Positions 43,121 through 52,600 of a stretch of DNA of 64,000 bases are shown here, piece by piece (the first letter of the stretch is position 1; each line of letters starts with the position of its first letter). Both the position numbers and the translations under genes were made by a program. The DNA is from Alphaproteobacteria bacterium AO1-B (GTDB lineage: Bacteria; Pseudomonadota; Alphaproteobacteria; Rhizobiales; Stappiaceae). The notes under the pieces were generated by a model that was not told where the DNA came from, did no database searches, and saw nothing but the letters and a program-made list of their open reading frames with translations. Location of the stretch: contig MLAX01000001.1 in the NCBI GenBank assembly GCA_001890945.1, positions 1,054,001 to 1,118,000 on the forward strand. Direction: 5' to 3'.

Positions 43121-44691
43121 CCAACGCTCTCCCCGTTGTCGACCGCATTGCGAGATTTCGCCACAGACTTGGCATATTTCGCGCGGTACCCGCTGTGGTC
43201 CTTCGGAGTGTCCTGCCAGATCCCGGCGGTATCCCCCTTACCGACGCCGTCAAAGAAGTCCTGCATCTTCAGGAAGCGATCCTTGTTGGCGATGGCCGTT
43301 GATATCACGCTTGGGAGCGAAGCTGTTCCAGCGGGGCCCATCAACGGGCGGGCGGAAATCAGATTGGTGAAGTAAAGCGCGGGCGTTGCCCGCTCTTTGG
43401 CTTTCTGAACGACGGGGGTCGTACCGATCGCCAGATCAGGATCAAATTCTTCAAACGCGGCGAGGTCCTGCTCTAAAGAAGCCCTGAACTGGACTGTGAC
43501 ACCTTTGGACTCAAGCCATTCGGCATCCGCTGCACTGTAGGGCGTTTTTGGACAGGCCGTCCCGACATACCGAAGGTCAGCTCCCAGTTCGACCAGCAAC
43601 CGGCCGACCAGAAGTTCAGAGCCCTCATATCCGGACAGGGTAATCCGGCCGTCGATCCGGTTCTCGCTCAACATGGCCGTAATGGCACCGCGCATCGCGT
43701 TCCGGCTGGTATCTGTCTTGGCAGCAGCCACACCGCAGCTCTCGCCGATGGCTGTGAGCCAGGCATCGGTGCCTTCAAGTCCAACAGGTGCAGAGCCGAC
43801 AATAGCGCGGCCCGCCGCCTGAAACTCCCGGAACGCGGAGGTATAGAAGGGGTGAATGGCTGCAACGGCGGCGCAATCAAGCGCTGCATAGAGCTCGCGC
43901 CACTCGCGCACAGGCACGGTCGGCCCGGCTGCCAAGCCCATTGGTTCCAAAATGTTGCCGATGACTACCGGATCGGCCGGGAACATTTCCCCGACGAGGG
44001 TCACAGTCGGCTTGTCCTTGACGCCGTCGCGGGGTGCCAGAACCGGCCCCTCCAGCGCTTCCTGGCGGGCATAGGCGAGCATTGCACCTGAGAGAACGTC
44101 TTTGGCTTCTGCATGGGTCGGAACGCCGAACCCTGGAACATCGATGCCGACAATCCGGACACCGTTGATTTCCTTCGGCAGCATTTGCAGCGGCACACCG
44201 GAGGCGGTCGGGACACAGAGGTTTGTGACCACGATGGCATCGTATTTCGCCGGGTCCGCCATAGCATGAACCGCTTCAACGATGTCTTCAAAGAGTTTGC
44301 CGGTGACCAAAGTCTCGGAATTGAATGGCACATAGCCGACTGAGCGTTTTGCGCCATAAAAATGCGAAGTGAATGTCAGCCCGTAAACACAGCACGCGGA
44401 CCCGGATAAAATGGTTGCTGTCCGGCGCATGCGCAGGCCGACGCGCAGTGAACCAAAGGCTGGACACATGGACTGCGGCTGGTCGTGAGGCCCTTTCGGA
44501 TAGTCGGCTTCCAGCCGGTCCATCAAGGCGTCGTTTCCAGCGTTTCTGGCCGCAGCTTTTGAAAGCTCTTGTCCGCCATGGCAGCCGCCGCCGGCGGCGG
44601 GTTGGTCATCCGCCAAATCCATCACCGGCCGGTCGGAAACTGTGGCGCTTCCAACTGGGTCGTGATCATGAGATTTGGAGTAGGTGTCCAT
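43114..44691 (-). CDS. bchY: Chlorophyllide a reductase, subunit Y
   Basis: BchY is the NifD/BchN-like partner of BchZ. The 525-residue protein has the cluster cysteines in [13 protein letters not shown] and [25 protein letters not shown] and [13 protein letters not shown]. The first 55 residues or so are polar and Gly/Ala-rich and make it a little longer than usual; the start could be internal, but GAGGA precedes this ATG. The gap to bchX is 15 bp. Confidence 0.96.
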   Translation of the reverse strand: MDTYSKSHDHDPVGSATVSDRPVMDLADDQPAAGGGCHGGQELSKAAARNAGNDALMDRLEADYPKGPHDQPQSMCPAFGSLRVGLRMRRTATILSGSACCVYGLTFTSHFYGAKRSVGYVPFNSETLVTGKLFEDIVEAVHAMADPAKYDAIVVTNLCVPTASGVPLQMLPKEINGVRIVGIDVPGFGVPTHAEAKDVLSGAMLAYARQEALEGPVLAPRDGVKDKPTVTLVGEMFPADPVVIGNILEPMGLAAGPTVPVREWRELYAALDCAAVAAIHPFYTSAFREFQAAGRAIVGSAPVGLEGTDAWLTAIGESCGVAAAKTDTSRNAMRGAITAMLSENRIDGRITLSGYEGSELLVGRLLVELGADLRYVGTACPKTPYSAADAEWLESKGVTVQFRASLEQDLAAFEEFDPDLAIGTTPVVQKAKERATPALYFTNLISARPLMGPAGTASLPSVISTAIANKDRFLKMQDFFDGVGKGDTAGIWQDTPKDHSGYRAKYAKSVAKSRNAVDNGESVGC

Positions 44692-44706
44692 GTCGCGGAT
44701 CGGTCC

Positions 44707-45714
44707 TCAAACGGTGTCGTAAATCACTTCCAGAGATGGTTTGTTGAGCGCACCTGCGGCGCACATGTCTTCCGGGGTCGCCGGTGTCAAAACAAAGCCC
44801 GCACCGGTCTCGCTGGCGTCGAACAGGCCGAGCAGCCCATCCTGGTCGAGAGGTTTGGGAAGGACCGGTGGCGCTTCGGCGAGATTGATCGACAGGGCTT
44901 CAAAGAGCGGCGCCCAAACACCGCCCGGCTTGCCGATGATCTGATAGTTCGCGCTTTTCCGCCGGATGTCTTCGTCTTGCGGTATTGAGGCCAGAACCGG
45001 AATGCCGACGGATTCTGCAAATGCCTGTGCTTCGCCGGTTCCGTCATCCTTGTTCACGACAAGTCCAGCAACGCCAACATTGCCGCCGAGTTTGCGGAAG
45101 TACTGGACGGCGGAACAAACGTTGTTTGCGACATAAAGCGACTGCAGGTCGTTGGATCCGACCACCACCACCTTCTGGCACATGTCACGCGCGATCGGTA
45201 GGCCGAAACCGCCGCACACCACATCTCCAAGGAAATCAAGAAGAACGTAGTCAAAATCCCAGTCGTGAAACCCGAGTTTTTCTAGTGTTTCAAAGCCGTG
45301 GATGATGCCCCGACCGCCGCAGCCCCGGCCAACTTCGGGTCCGCCAAGTTCCATGGCAAAAACACCATCACGTTTGAAACAGACATCGGAGACGGTCACT
45401 TCGCTGCCGGCTTCCTTGGCCGCAGAGGCAGTCTGAATGATCGTTGGACAGGCGCGTCCGCCGAACAATAAAGAGGTGGTGTCGCTTTTGGGATCGCAGC
45501 CGATCAGAAGCACTTTTTTGCCAAGCTGTGCCAGCATGTAGGAGAGGTTGGCGAGCGTGAAGCTTTTGCCAATACCACCCTTGCCATAGATGGCAATGAT
45601 CTGTGTTTCCTTGGTGACTGGCCCGGTTGCCGGCGCATCAGGTTCAATGGCTGCCTCGTCCCTGAGGAAGTCCTGCATTTGGTAATGCCGGCCTGTTGGG
45701 TTTTCCAGGATCAT
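44707..45714 (-). CDS. bchX: Chlorophyllide a reductase, iron-sulfur ATPase subunit X
   Basis: BchX is the NifH-like electron donor to BchYZ. The 335-residue protein has the P-loop GKGGIGKS (44-51), GCDPKSDTTSLLFGG, and cluster cysteines in GRGCGGRGII and [10 protein letters not shown]. Its ATG overlaps the bchC stop by 4 bp. Confidence 0.97.
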   Translation of the reverse strand: MILENPTGRHYQMQDFLRDEAAIEPDAPATGPVTKETQIIAIYGKGGIGKSFTLANLSYMLAQLGKKVLLIGCDPKSDTTSLLFGGRACPTIIQTASAAKEAGSEVTVSDVCFKRDGVFAMELGGPEVGRGCGGRGIIHGFETLEKLGFHDWDFDYVLLDFLGDVVCGGFGLPIARDMCQKVVVVGSNDLQSLYVANNVCSAVQYFRKLGGNVGVAGLVVNKDDGTGEAQAFAESVGIPVLASIPQDEDIRRKSANYQIIGKPGGVWAPLFEALSINLAEAPPVLPKPLDQDGLLGLFDASETGAGFVLTPATPEDMCAAGALNKPSLEVIYDTV

Positions 45715-46652
45715 GCAGCTTTCCTCCAGTCGATAACCATTTTCAGGCAGGCCGGATCATCGAAGGCGGTCCGATAGGCCTTTGCCGCGTCGGACGGGGC
45801 CGCGTGATGTGTCACGAGCCCGCCAAGAGACAACCGGCCGGAATCCACAAGATCAACAACCGCCTGAAGGTCATCTGGTTTGAATTCGGCGGACAGCAGG
45901 ACCGAGATTTCCCGCATAAAGGCGGCGGGGAATGCAAAACTCACCCGGTCACCGTAAAAGCCAGCAAGTACCAGCGTGCCGCTCTTTGTTAGCCGGCTGA
46001 TGGCCGGATCAAGCGCGTCCTGATTGCCGCTGGCGTCGATGATTGTGTCAAACGGTTTCGACGCCCGTGCATCGTTGGGGTCAAGAACGTCATAGTCATC
46101 GGCACCGTGCATTCGGTCCGGACACGTTTCCGTGACAATCGGCGGCTCTTGGTCAAGTGCACAGGCGAGCCGTGCCATGAGCCGGCCAAGAACGCCATGG
46201 CCGATGATCAGGTCCACGGGACTTTCCGCCCGAATCAAAGCGTGATGGGCGGTGGCGGCGAGGGCGAGCAATACGGCGTCTTCTGAAAAGTCTTCCGAGA
46301 TCTGCATGGTGCGGACACCTGGAAGGACCAGCCGGTTGGCGGTCGCGCCGAACAACCCGGCAGCACCTTCAAAGCAGGATGCGCCTGGTATGAAGACCGT
46401 TTCGCCGACTTTGCGGCCAGACAAGGGGCCTGCGCCGACAACTCTGGCAACGGACTCGTAGCCTGGGACTAAGGGATATCTCATTCCCGGGAATGCCGGC
46501 ATGGTGCCGTCGAACAGCATTTTTTCCGTGCCGGTGGAAACGCCACTCACCATGGTTTCGACAACCACATCAAAGTCACTTGGTTCCGTGAGCCCAAGTC
46601 GTTTGACCTGGAGCTTGCCGGGATCCTCAAAGACGATTGCCGTGGTTTCCAT
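45711..46652 (-). CDS. bchC: 3-hydroxyethyl bacteriochlorophyllide a dehydrogenase
   Basis: BchC oxidises the C3 hydroxyethyl group to acetyl. The 313-residue protein is a medium-chain dehydrogenase lacking most zinc ligands, with GEPxxP-like spacing replaced by the family's EPSDFDVVVETMVSGVSTGTEK and IGHGVLGRLMARLAC in the NAD domain. I choose the ATG at 46652 (METTAIVFEDPG) because AGGGAGG lies just upstream; the longer frame runs into the PpsR operator. It heads the bchCXYZ-pufQBALMC superoperon. Confidence 0.94.
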   Translation of the reverse strand: METTAIVFEDPGKLQVKRLGLTEPSDFDVVVETMVSGVSTGTEKMLFDGTMPAFPGMRYPLVPGYESVARVVGAGPLSGRKVGETVFIPGASCFEGAAGLFGATANRLVLPGVRTMQISEDFSEDAVLLALAATAHHALIRAESPVDLIIGHGVLGRLMARLACALDQEPPIVTETCPDRMHGADDYDVLDPNDARASKPFDTIIDASGNQDALDPAISRLTKSGTLVLAGFYGDRVSFAFPAAFMREISVLLSAEFKPDDLQAVVDLVDSGRLSLGGLVTHHAAPSDAAKAYRTAFDDPACLKMVIDWRKAA

Positions 46653-46688
46653 GAGTGCCTCCCTCTCGTGGGTTTGGCGGCGTGTGAG

Positions 46689-46732
46689 TGTCATTGTAAA
46701 TTGACGCATTTGAGTGTCAATTAAAATTTACA
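46689..46732. promoter_or_regulatory. Tandem PpsR/CrtJ operators upstream of bchC
   Basis: TGTCATTGTAAATTGACG (46689-46706, one outer base off) and TGTCAATTAAAATTTACA (46715-46732, full TGT-N12-ACA) lie 8 bp apart. Closely spaced pairs in the bchC promoter are where CrtJ/PpsR binds cooperatively in Rhodobacter. They control the bchC-puf superoperon. Confidence 0.85.
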
Positions 46733-46785
46733 CATTTGCTGACTAGGAGAGTGTTCAAGACGGCCTGATAAGCAGGCCTGCTCCG

Positions 46786-47976
46786 TTATCGTTCTGCAAA
46801 AACGAGCGTTGCCAGCAAAGGATTGGGCGTTGGTTTGGTGCGTGGATTTTTGAAACCTGCGCCCATAAGAAGTTCTTTTATGGCGGCATCGCTTCGGCAG
46901 CGGCCGGATCCCATAGCAAGGAAATAAAGACTGAAGTAGACAGCCGCGAGCTCAGCGCCTTCGCTGTTTCCCGCCATAGCCTCGGCGATCATGACCTTTG
47001 TGCCGGGCTTCAAGGAACGATGCAGATTCGCCAAAATCTGTTTCACACGCCCATCATCGTGGTCACAAAGGATCCTGACCAGGCTGACGCACTCGGCATT
47101 GTCCGGGATTGGATCCCTTGCAAAGTCACCGCCGTGAACCTCGGCTCGGTCGGCAAGGTTTTCTCTTGCAAGATGCATTTTTGCAAGGTCCGTGACCGAC
47201 GGCAGATCAAAGAGGTGTAGGCGTGTAACCGGACAGGCCTTGCCAATTGCTGCCAGGAATGCGCCTTCGCCGCCGCCAACATCCAGAACCGCCGGGTACT
47301 GAGAAAAATCATGGGCTGCGAGAATGCAGTCGGCGAGCATCTCCTGGCTGCTGCGCATCAGTTCAGAATAGGGCTGGGTTATGTCCGTCCCGATATCCGC
47401 AGGGTCCTGCGCGTGCGCATAGGCCCAGTATTTCTTGAGTTCGGTATCTTGAGAAGATGCCTTTAGAAGAGCGGTTGGATCTGCAAGGTCCCGGTAGAAT
47501 AGGGCGTGATGCCGGATCATGGCCTGCAGTCCTGGGTCGGCTGCAACCACGGCGCCGGCATCGTCCAGAACCCAAGAATTCCCTTCAACATTTTTGATAA
47601 GCTGCAGACGTTCTGCCTGCTCCAGCAGCAATTGCATCCGGCCTGGCTCAAGTCCGCAGTCTTTTGCAAGGACTTTTGTGCTTGTAACCGTGTCTGTGAG
47701 CCGTGCAAGCACGCCAAGCGACACGCAGGAACTCAAAACCTGACTGAAGACAAAACCGTTGATCAGTTTGAAAAGATCATTCGATTTCTTCTGCGCGATC
47801 CATCGCGTCCCTGGAAACCGCGCGATTTTGCTGCGGAACGTTGCCGATCCGATCAACCGGTTGCGCCATAGGCGATAGCGCACACGAAGTGCATTCAAAC
47901 TGGCCATCGACCGACTGGATGGTCTTCCCTGTTGTGGCGCGTTGGCCCCGGGCGCCGTCTCCGTCCAGTCCGACAT
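46786..47976 (-). CDS. crtF: Demethylspheroidene/hydroxyneurosporene O-methyltransferase
   Basis: CrtF methylates the C1 hydroxyl of acyclic carotenoids. The 396-residue protein has an N-terminal winged-helix dimerisation domain (LINGFVFSQVLSSCVSLGVLARL) and a SAM domain with VLDVGGGEGAFLAAIGKACP (about 234) and the later SLVRILCDHDDGRVKQIL. It follows crtE by 2 bp on the same strand. Confidence 0.94.
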   Translation of the reverse strand: MSDWTETAPGANAPQQGRPSSRSMASLNALRVRYRLWRNRLIGSATFRSKIARFPGTRWIAQKKSNDLFKLINGFVFSQVLSSCVSLGVLARLTDTVTSTKVLAKDCGLEPGRMQLLLEQAERLQLIKNVEGNSWVLDDAGAVVAADPGLQAMIRHHALFYRDLADPTALLKASSQDTELKKYWAYAHAQDPADIGTDITQPYSELMRSSQEMLADCILAAHDFSQYPAVLDVGGGEGAFLAAIGKACPVTRLHLFDLPSVTDLAKMHLARENLADRAEVHGGDFARDPIPDNAECVSLVRILCDHDDGRVKQILANLHRSLKPGTKVMIAEAMAGNSEGAELAAVYFSLYFLAMGSGRCRSDAAIKELLMGAGFKNPRTKPTPNPLLATLVFAER

Positions 47977-47978
47977 TG

Positions 47979-48848
47979 TCAGGCGGCGCTGGCGGCCAAT
48001 TTGGCCGGCATGAGACGTTTGGCTTCCTTGTGGATCATGGCGCTGAGCAGATCAGCGCCCTCGCAGTCCGGAATGCTACCGGCCGCTGTTTCAACCAGTT
48101 CCTGCAGTTTTTTCAAAGCGCCTTGAACGCCGAGCTCGGCCACCAGGTTGGGGCGCCCGTTTTCGGCGTCCTGGCCCGCGGGTTTGCCCATGCTGTCCGT
48201 GTCGTCCATCGCGTCATAAAGATCGTCAGCCACCTGATAGGCCGCACCAAGGGCATCTGCCAGCGCATACCAGTCGAGCGGATTGCCACTTGAGGACAGG
48301 GCACCGGCTGACACGGCGCCGGTAAACAGCGAGGCTGTTTTCGCGCGATGATAGGCAGTGATGTTGATTTTCTCCTCGCTCTCCCAAGCCTGACCGGCAA
48401 CGATCCCGTAAGGAGAGCCGACTGCATTGGCAATCGTGGCGACAAGGCGTGCCGTCAGTTCGGGCGCATGAAGGGTCTCGCGGGCCAGAGTTTCAAAGGC
48501 CGTTACGATAAGACCGTCGCCGACCAGAAGGGCAATTTCCTCGCCATATTCCTTGTGGACGGAGGGCTTGCCACGCCGGGTTGCCGCGTTGTCGAAACAG
48601 GGAAGATCGTCGTGAACCAGAGACGCGCAGTGCAAGAGTTCAATTGCTGTTGCGCAGGCATTGGCAACGCGTGGGTCCTTGTCGCCGCACGCCAGGGAGA
48701 CGGCGAGGCAGAGCCGGGGTCTAATGCGGGCACCGCCCGGAAAGACAGCATATTTGAGGGCGTTTCCAAGCTTTTGCGGGCACCCATTCGCAGTGGCATA
48801 GCGGATGGCAGTTTGCATCCCTGTTTCGATGCGGTCCGACAGGTCCAT
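47979..48848 (-). CDS. crtE: Geranylgeranyl diphosphate synthase
   Basis: CrtE extends allylic diphosphates to GGPP for carotenoids and the phytyl tail. The 289-residue protein has the first aspartate-rich motif DDLPCFDNAATRRGKPSVH (about 84-102) and the second DDLYDAMDD (about 212-220), plus GGARIRPRL. The first motif reads DDLPCFDN where DDLPCMDDD-like is common, but DDxxxxD is preserved. It is divergent from crtD across PpsR sites. Confidence 0.93.
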   Translation of the reverse strand: MDLSDRIETGMQTAIRYATANGCPQKLGNALKYAVFPGGARIRPRLCLAVSLACGDKDPRVANACATAIELLHCASLVHDDLPCFDNAATRRGKPSVHKEYGEEIALLVGDGLIVTAFETLARETLHAPELTARLVATIANAVGSPYGIVAGQAWESEEKINITAYHRAKTASLFTGAVSAGALSSSGNPLDWYALADALGAAYQVADDLYDAMDDTDSMGKPAGQDAENGRPNLVAELGVQGALKKLQELVETAAGSIPDCEGADLLSAMIHKEAKRLMPAKLAASAA

Positions 48849-48874
48849 GGAGCCATTCCTCTATTTAACGTGGA

Positions 48875-48947
48875 TGTCCACAAAAATTGACGGTATAGTG
48901 TCAACTAAGAGTGACACATTGAGGGCGAATGTCAACTTGAAGGAACA
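48875..48947. promoter_or_regulatory. PpsR/CrtJ operators between crtE and crtD
   Basis: TGTCAACTAAGAGTGACA (48899-48916) fits TGT-N12-ACA. TGTCCACAAAAATTGACG (48875-48892) is one base off and lies 6 bp away. A third match, TGTCAACTTGAAGGAACA (48930-48947), is not palindromic and includes the crtD ribosome-binding site, so it may be fortuitous. They would control crtEF and crtDC together. Confidence 0.78.
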
Positions 48948-48950
48948 CGA

Positions 48951-50546
48951 ATGGCCTCAGCCATAACCGAGCAAAGAGTGGTCGTTGTTGGCGCCGGCAT
49001 GGGCGGTTTGGCTGCTGCGCTGCGCTTATCCGCTGCAGGCCGTCAGGTCACTGTTCTGGAAGCGGCCACCGCGCCGGGCGGTAAAATGCGCCACGTTGCT
49101 GCAGGTGGCCGGACCTTCGATGCCGGTCCGACTGTTCTGACGATGAAATGGGCTTTTGACAGGTTGCTTGAGGCTTGCGGGACAACGCTGGACCGTGAAA
49201 TCCCAATGGAAACGGCGGGTGTGATTGCCCGGCATTACTGGGACGGCGGCGCTTGCCTCGACCTTCATGCCGATGTTGCATACAGCGTCCGAGCCATCAG
49301 GGATTTTGCGGGACAGCGCGACGCCGACGGATATCAGGCCTTCGCGCGGGACAGCCGCCGGGTCTTTGAACTTCTGAAAGACACGTTTATCGATGCGACT
49401 CGTCCCAATCCAATCACCTTGTCCCGGCGGGTAGGCCTTTCAAAACCCGGTGCGCTTTTTGCGTTGAAACCCTTTTCATCCCTTTGGTCTGTCCTCGGGG
49501 ACTATTTTTCCGACGAACGGCTGCGGCAGCTGTTCGGACGTTACGCAACCTACTGCGGATCTTCGCCCTATCTGGCGCCGGCAACGTTGATGCTTGTTGC
49601 GCATGTGGAACAAGAAGGCGTCTGGATCCCGGAAGGCGGCATGCACGCTGTTGCTCGCAAATTTGCGGATCTTGCAGTGGGCCTCGGCGCCGAGTTCCGG
49701 TATGGCGCGAAAGTCGCCGAAATTGTCTCCAGTCCAGATGGCCGGTCCGTCTCAGGCGTTAAGCTGGAGAGCGGCGAGTTTGTCCCGGCCGGTCAGGTTG
49801 TCTTCAACGGAGACGCCGCAGCGTTGCCCGGACTTTTGGGCCGCAGCAACGCGAAAAAGCGGGCAGGTGCGAAGACCGCGCGATCCCAATCTGCACTTGT
49901 CGTCTGCGGCCTTGCGGAGCCCGACGGCGTGCCATTGGCCCATCACACCGTCTTCTTTTCCGAAAACTACAGTGCCGAATTTGAGGCCGTGTTTGACCGC
50001 GGCGAAGCGCCCAGGGACCCGACAGTTTACGTGTGTGCCCAAGACAGGACTGCCGACGGGCACCGCAAAGGGAGCGCAACCTCGGATCCGATTGAACGGA
50101 TTTATTGTCTGACGAACCTGCCGCCAGATGGCGACCGGCATGACTACACTGAACAAGAGTTGAACCAATGTCTGACAGCGATGGACCGCCGTATGGCGGC
50201 GAATGGATTGGTGCTTCGGCGGGACCGGACGGCTCAAGTGGTCACGGCGCCGGACACGTTCGAGCAGCTGTTTCCAGCAACGGGGGGCGGGCTTTACGGT
50301 CAACCATCCCACGGTTGGATGGCATCGTTTCAACGGCAGGGCGCGCGGAGCCCTCTGAAGGGACTTTATCTAGCAGGGGGCAGTGTGCATCCGGGCCCGG
50401 GCGTGCCGATGGCGCTTCTGTCGGGCAAGATCGCGGCGGAAACTCTTCTTACAGACCATCCTTCAACCGGCCGGTCCCACCCGGTGGCTATTGCTGGTGG
50501 TATATCGACGCGACCAGCGACTGCGGGCGCTACGCCCTCACGGTAA
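48951..50546 (+). CDS. crtD: Hydroxyneurosporene/1-hydroxycarotenoid 3,4-desaturase
   Basis: CrtD introduces the 3,4 double bond into 1-hydroxylated acyclic carotenoids. The 531-residue protein starts with an FAD motif VVVVGAGMGGLAAALRLSAAGR (about 10-31), has the FDAGPTVLTM segment and the C-terminal GLYLAGGSVHPGPGVPMALLSG typical of CrtI-type desaturases. AAGGAA precedes the ATG. Its last about 30 codons overlap the crtC frame. CrtI is at 52597, so this copy is assigned CrtD by pairing with crtC. Confidence 0.92.
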   Translation: MASAITEQRVVVVGAGMGGLAAALRLSAAGRQVTVLEAATAPGGKMRHVAAGGRTFDAGPTVLTMKWAFDRLLEACGTTLDREIPMETAGVIARHYWDGGACLDLHADVAYSVRAIRDFAGQRDADGYQAFARDSRRVFELLKDTFIDATRPNPITLSRRVGLSKPGALFALKPFSSLWSVLGDYFSDERLRQLFGRYATYCGSSPYLAPATLMLVAHVEQEGVWIPEGGMHAVARKFADLAVGLGAEFRYGAKVAEIVSSPDGRSVSGVKLESGEFVPAGQVVFNGDAAALPGLLGRSNAKKRAGAKTARSQSALVVCGLAEPDGVPLAHHTVFFSENYSAEFEAVFDRGEAPRDPTVYVCAQDRTADGHRKGSATSDPIERIYCLTNLPPDGDRHDYTEQELNQCLTAMDRRMAANGLVLRRDRTAQVVTAPDTFEQLFPATGGGLYGQPSHGWMASFQRQGARSPLKGLYLAGGSVHPGPGVPMALLSGKIAAETLLTDHPSTGRSHPVAIAGGISTRPATAGATPSR

Positions 50547-51400
50547 TTGCGTTTATCGGGTCTGTCTTTTCTCCTTATTACCATTGGTCCGGGCGGGGAA
50601 AGCCACAAAATCACGTGGCCCTGAATGTTGCGCTCTACGGCAAGGACCGGAACAGCTGGTCCATGACGGAGCGGGGTGAGAACGACCTCGTCTGGACACA
50701 AAACAGCATGCAAATCGGCGGCAGTTCGATTGTTTACGTCGACGGTGGGCTTGAGATCGTGTTCGACGAAACTGCCCTGCCGTGGCCAGGGCATCGGCTC
50801 ATGCCATCGCGTATGTCCGGCCGGATCCGCCTTGAGCCGCAAATCCAGAACAACCGCGTTTTCGATCTGGATCCGGAGGGCCATCACATCTGGTGGCCGG
50901 TGTTCCCGCGGGCGCGTGTGACTGTTGAAAGCAACCATCTGCCCGATGGCGGCTGGCAGGGAGAGGCCTATCACGATTTCAATTTTGGCGACCGTGTTCT
51001 GGAAGAGGATTTCGAGCACTGGGACTGGGCTCGCGGGCCGTCAGGCGATCAGGCGACGACAATCTTGTATGATGCGGTTTTGAGAAGCGGAACCCGCCGA
51101 ACCCTTGGTCTTGTGTTTTCCAAAGAGGCGGAAGAACGTCATTTTGCGCCACCAGACCGCCAAATGCTGCCGGTTGGTTCGTGGGGCGTGAAGGGTGGCA
51201 TTGCGTGCGATCCCGGTGGCACACCTCGACTGTCCATGAAGCTGGAGGACGCTCCCTTTTACCGCCGTTCCCTTGTCGAGACGATGGTCAACGGCGACCA
51301 GCTTGCAATGGTGCATGAGACTCTTGATTGCAATCGATTGGCAAATCCGGTTGTCAGGCTGATGCTGCCGTTCCGGATGCCCCGCAGAACCAGTCGATAG
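50168..51400 (+). CDS. crtC: Acyclic carotenoid 1,2-hydratase (start uncertain)
   Basis: CrtC adds water to the 1,2 bond of neurosporene-type carotenoids. Recognisable homology starts near 50471 (FNRPVPPGGYCWWYIDA) and continues IAFIGSVFSPYYHWSGRG, QNHVALNVALYG, WPVFPRARVTVE and YHDFNFGDRVLEEDFEHWDW. In this frame no ATG, GTG or TTG occurs between 50318 and that point. The nearest upstream choices are TTG at 50315 and ATG at 50168 without good Shine-Dalgarno sites, and the first about 100 codons are merely crtD read out of frame. An ATT overlaps the crtD stop at 50546-50548. I give the longest frame; the true start is probably between 50315 and 50471. Confidence 0.85.
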   Translation: MSDSDGPPYGGEWIGASAGPDGSSGHGAGHVRAAVSSNGGRALRSTIPRLDGIVSTAGRAEPSEGTLSSRGQCASGPGRADGASVGQDRGGNSSYRPSFNRPVPPGGYCWWYIDATSDCGRYALTVIAFIGSVFSPYYHWSGRGKPQNHVALNVALYGKDRNSWSMTERGENDLVWTQNSMQIGGSSIVYVDGGLEIVFDETALPWPGHRLMPSRMSGRIRLEPQIQNNRVFDLDPEGHHIWWPVFPRARVTVESNHLPDGGWQGEAYHDFNFGDRVLEEDFEHWDWARGPSGDQATTILYDAVLRSGTRRTLGLVFSKEAEERHFAPPDRQMLPVGSWGVKGGIACDPGGTPRLSMKLEDAPFYRRSLVETMVNGDQLAMVHETLDCNRLANPVVRLMLPFRMPRRTSR

Positions 51401-51415
51401 AGCCGCAGTGCCCCG

Positions 51416-52600
51416 CTAGAAACGGTTCTGAGGCCGTCTTTGCATGGCAAGCTTCTGGGATCTGTGGTGTGCACGGCTTTCTGCTTGCAGCTTGATCATC
51501 ACACCGAGGACCCACTCCATGTTGCTGTCATCAGAATCACTTGCGTGTGCAGCCTTTTGCAGTCTGGCATGTGTTTCGAACGAGTTTGCACAAGCAGAAA
51601 CCAGGTGCGCGGCAGACGGATCAGCCGGACGTTGCATATCGAAATGTGCCGTATTGGACTGTTCCAATTGGGTCAGCCGGGCCTTTAGCAGAAGACTGAG
51701 CTTTTTGATCTTCCGGGTGTGAGCGCGGCGTGTGACGCTGTCATAGTTGTTGAGTGCGATTTCAGTCCCGATTTCCTGATAAACCAGAGCTGCCGTCCGG
51801 ATCGCATGGCGGCAGTTTTCCGGCAGTGCGTTAATCCCGGCATGGCCCAGTTCATAGTGATGGGCAGCTTCTGCCAACAGCCGCACAACGACTTCGCGGA
51901 GCTCCGGCGAAAACTTCGGAGAGGCGAGAAAAGCCTCCGGATCAAGGCCTGCGTCGCGCATCCAGTCTTCCGGAAGATACAAGCGTCCGTTCCGGGCGTC
52001 TTCTCCGACATCTCGGGCAATGTTCGTCAATTGCATTGCAATCCCGAGATCGGCGGCCCTTGCAAGGGCGTCCTTGTCGCCCGTCCGCATGACAAGCGAC
52101 ATCATCAGGCCGACCGTTGCAGCAACACAGGTGGCGTAATCCTTGACGTCCCCAATGGTTTTGTAGTGCCGGTCACCAAGGTCCATCGCAAACCCGTCCA
52201 GCAAGGCATCCGGAACGCATTTCGGTATTCCATACGTCTGAACAGTTCTGGCAAACGCACGGTCACAGGCGTAGGGCGCGGGCGTTCCGCGATAGACAAG
52301 ATCAAGGCGGTCTTTCAGCTGATCAAGGGCTGTTCGATCAGCACGTGGATCATCGATCAGATCATCGGAATGCCGGCAAAAGGCATAGAGCGACAAGGCT
52401 GCCTTTCGGGTTTCCGCAGGTAATATCAGGGAGGCGAGGTGAAACGATTTTGATCCTTTTCGGATCGCCGCGGCGCATTCCCTCAGATCCGCCTGATGAC
52501 TTGCAGAAACGGATGCCTGTGCTGCTCTGGCCCTTTGTCTGCTGGTGCTGGTCGCGAACGGCACGAAACTCTCCAGATTGTCGGGTGTAATGTCGCTCAT
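51416..52600 (-). CDS. crtB: Phytoene synthase
   Basis: CrtB joins two GGPP to phytoene. The 394-residue protein has the squalene/phytoene synthase aspartate motifs CRHSDDLIDDPRAD (about 75-88) and NIARDVGEDARNGRLYLPEDW (about 196-216). It is longer than typical, with a polar N-terminal extension of about 35 residues and a Ser/Asp/His-rich tail (QKAAHASDSDDSNMEW). It overlaps crtI by 4 bp on the same strand and converges with crtC. Confidence 0.95.
   Translation of the reverse strand: MSDITPDNLESFVPFATSTSRQRARAAQASVSASHQADLRECAAAIRKGSKSFHLASLILPAETRKAALSLYAFCRHSDDLIDDPRADRTALDQLKDRLDLVYRGTPAPYACDRAFARTVQTYGIPKCVPDALLDGFAMDLGDRHYKTIGDVKDYATCVAATVGLMMSLVMRTGDKDALARAADLGIAMQLTNIARDVGEDARNGRLYLPEDWMRDAGLDPEAFLASPKFSPELREVVVRLLAEAAHHYELGHAGINALPENCRHAIRTAALVYQEIGTEIALNNYDSVTRRAHTRKIKKLSLLLKARLTQLEQSNTAHFDMQRPADPSAAHLVSACANSFETHARLQKAAHASDSDDSNMEWVLGVMIKLQAESRAHHRSQKLAMQRRPQNRF

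Noticed and set aside
41813-43375. Long plus-strand open frame (about 520 codons) opposite bchZ/bchY
   Set aside because: No motifs, while the minus strand encodes clear BchZ and BchY with conserved cysteines.
48930-48947. TGTCAACTTGAAGGAACA as a third PpsR operator of crtD
   Set aside because: It matches TGT-N12-ACA only formally, is not palindromic and includes the ribosome-binding site; kept as doubtful within the crtE/crtD regulatory entry.
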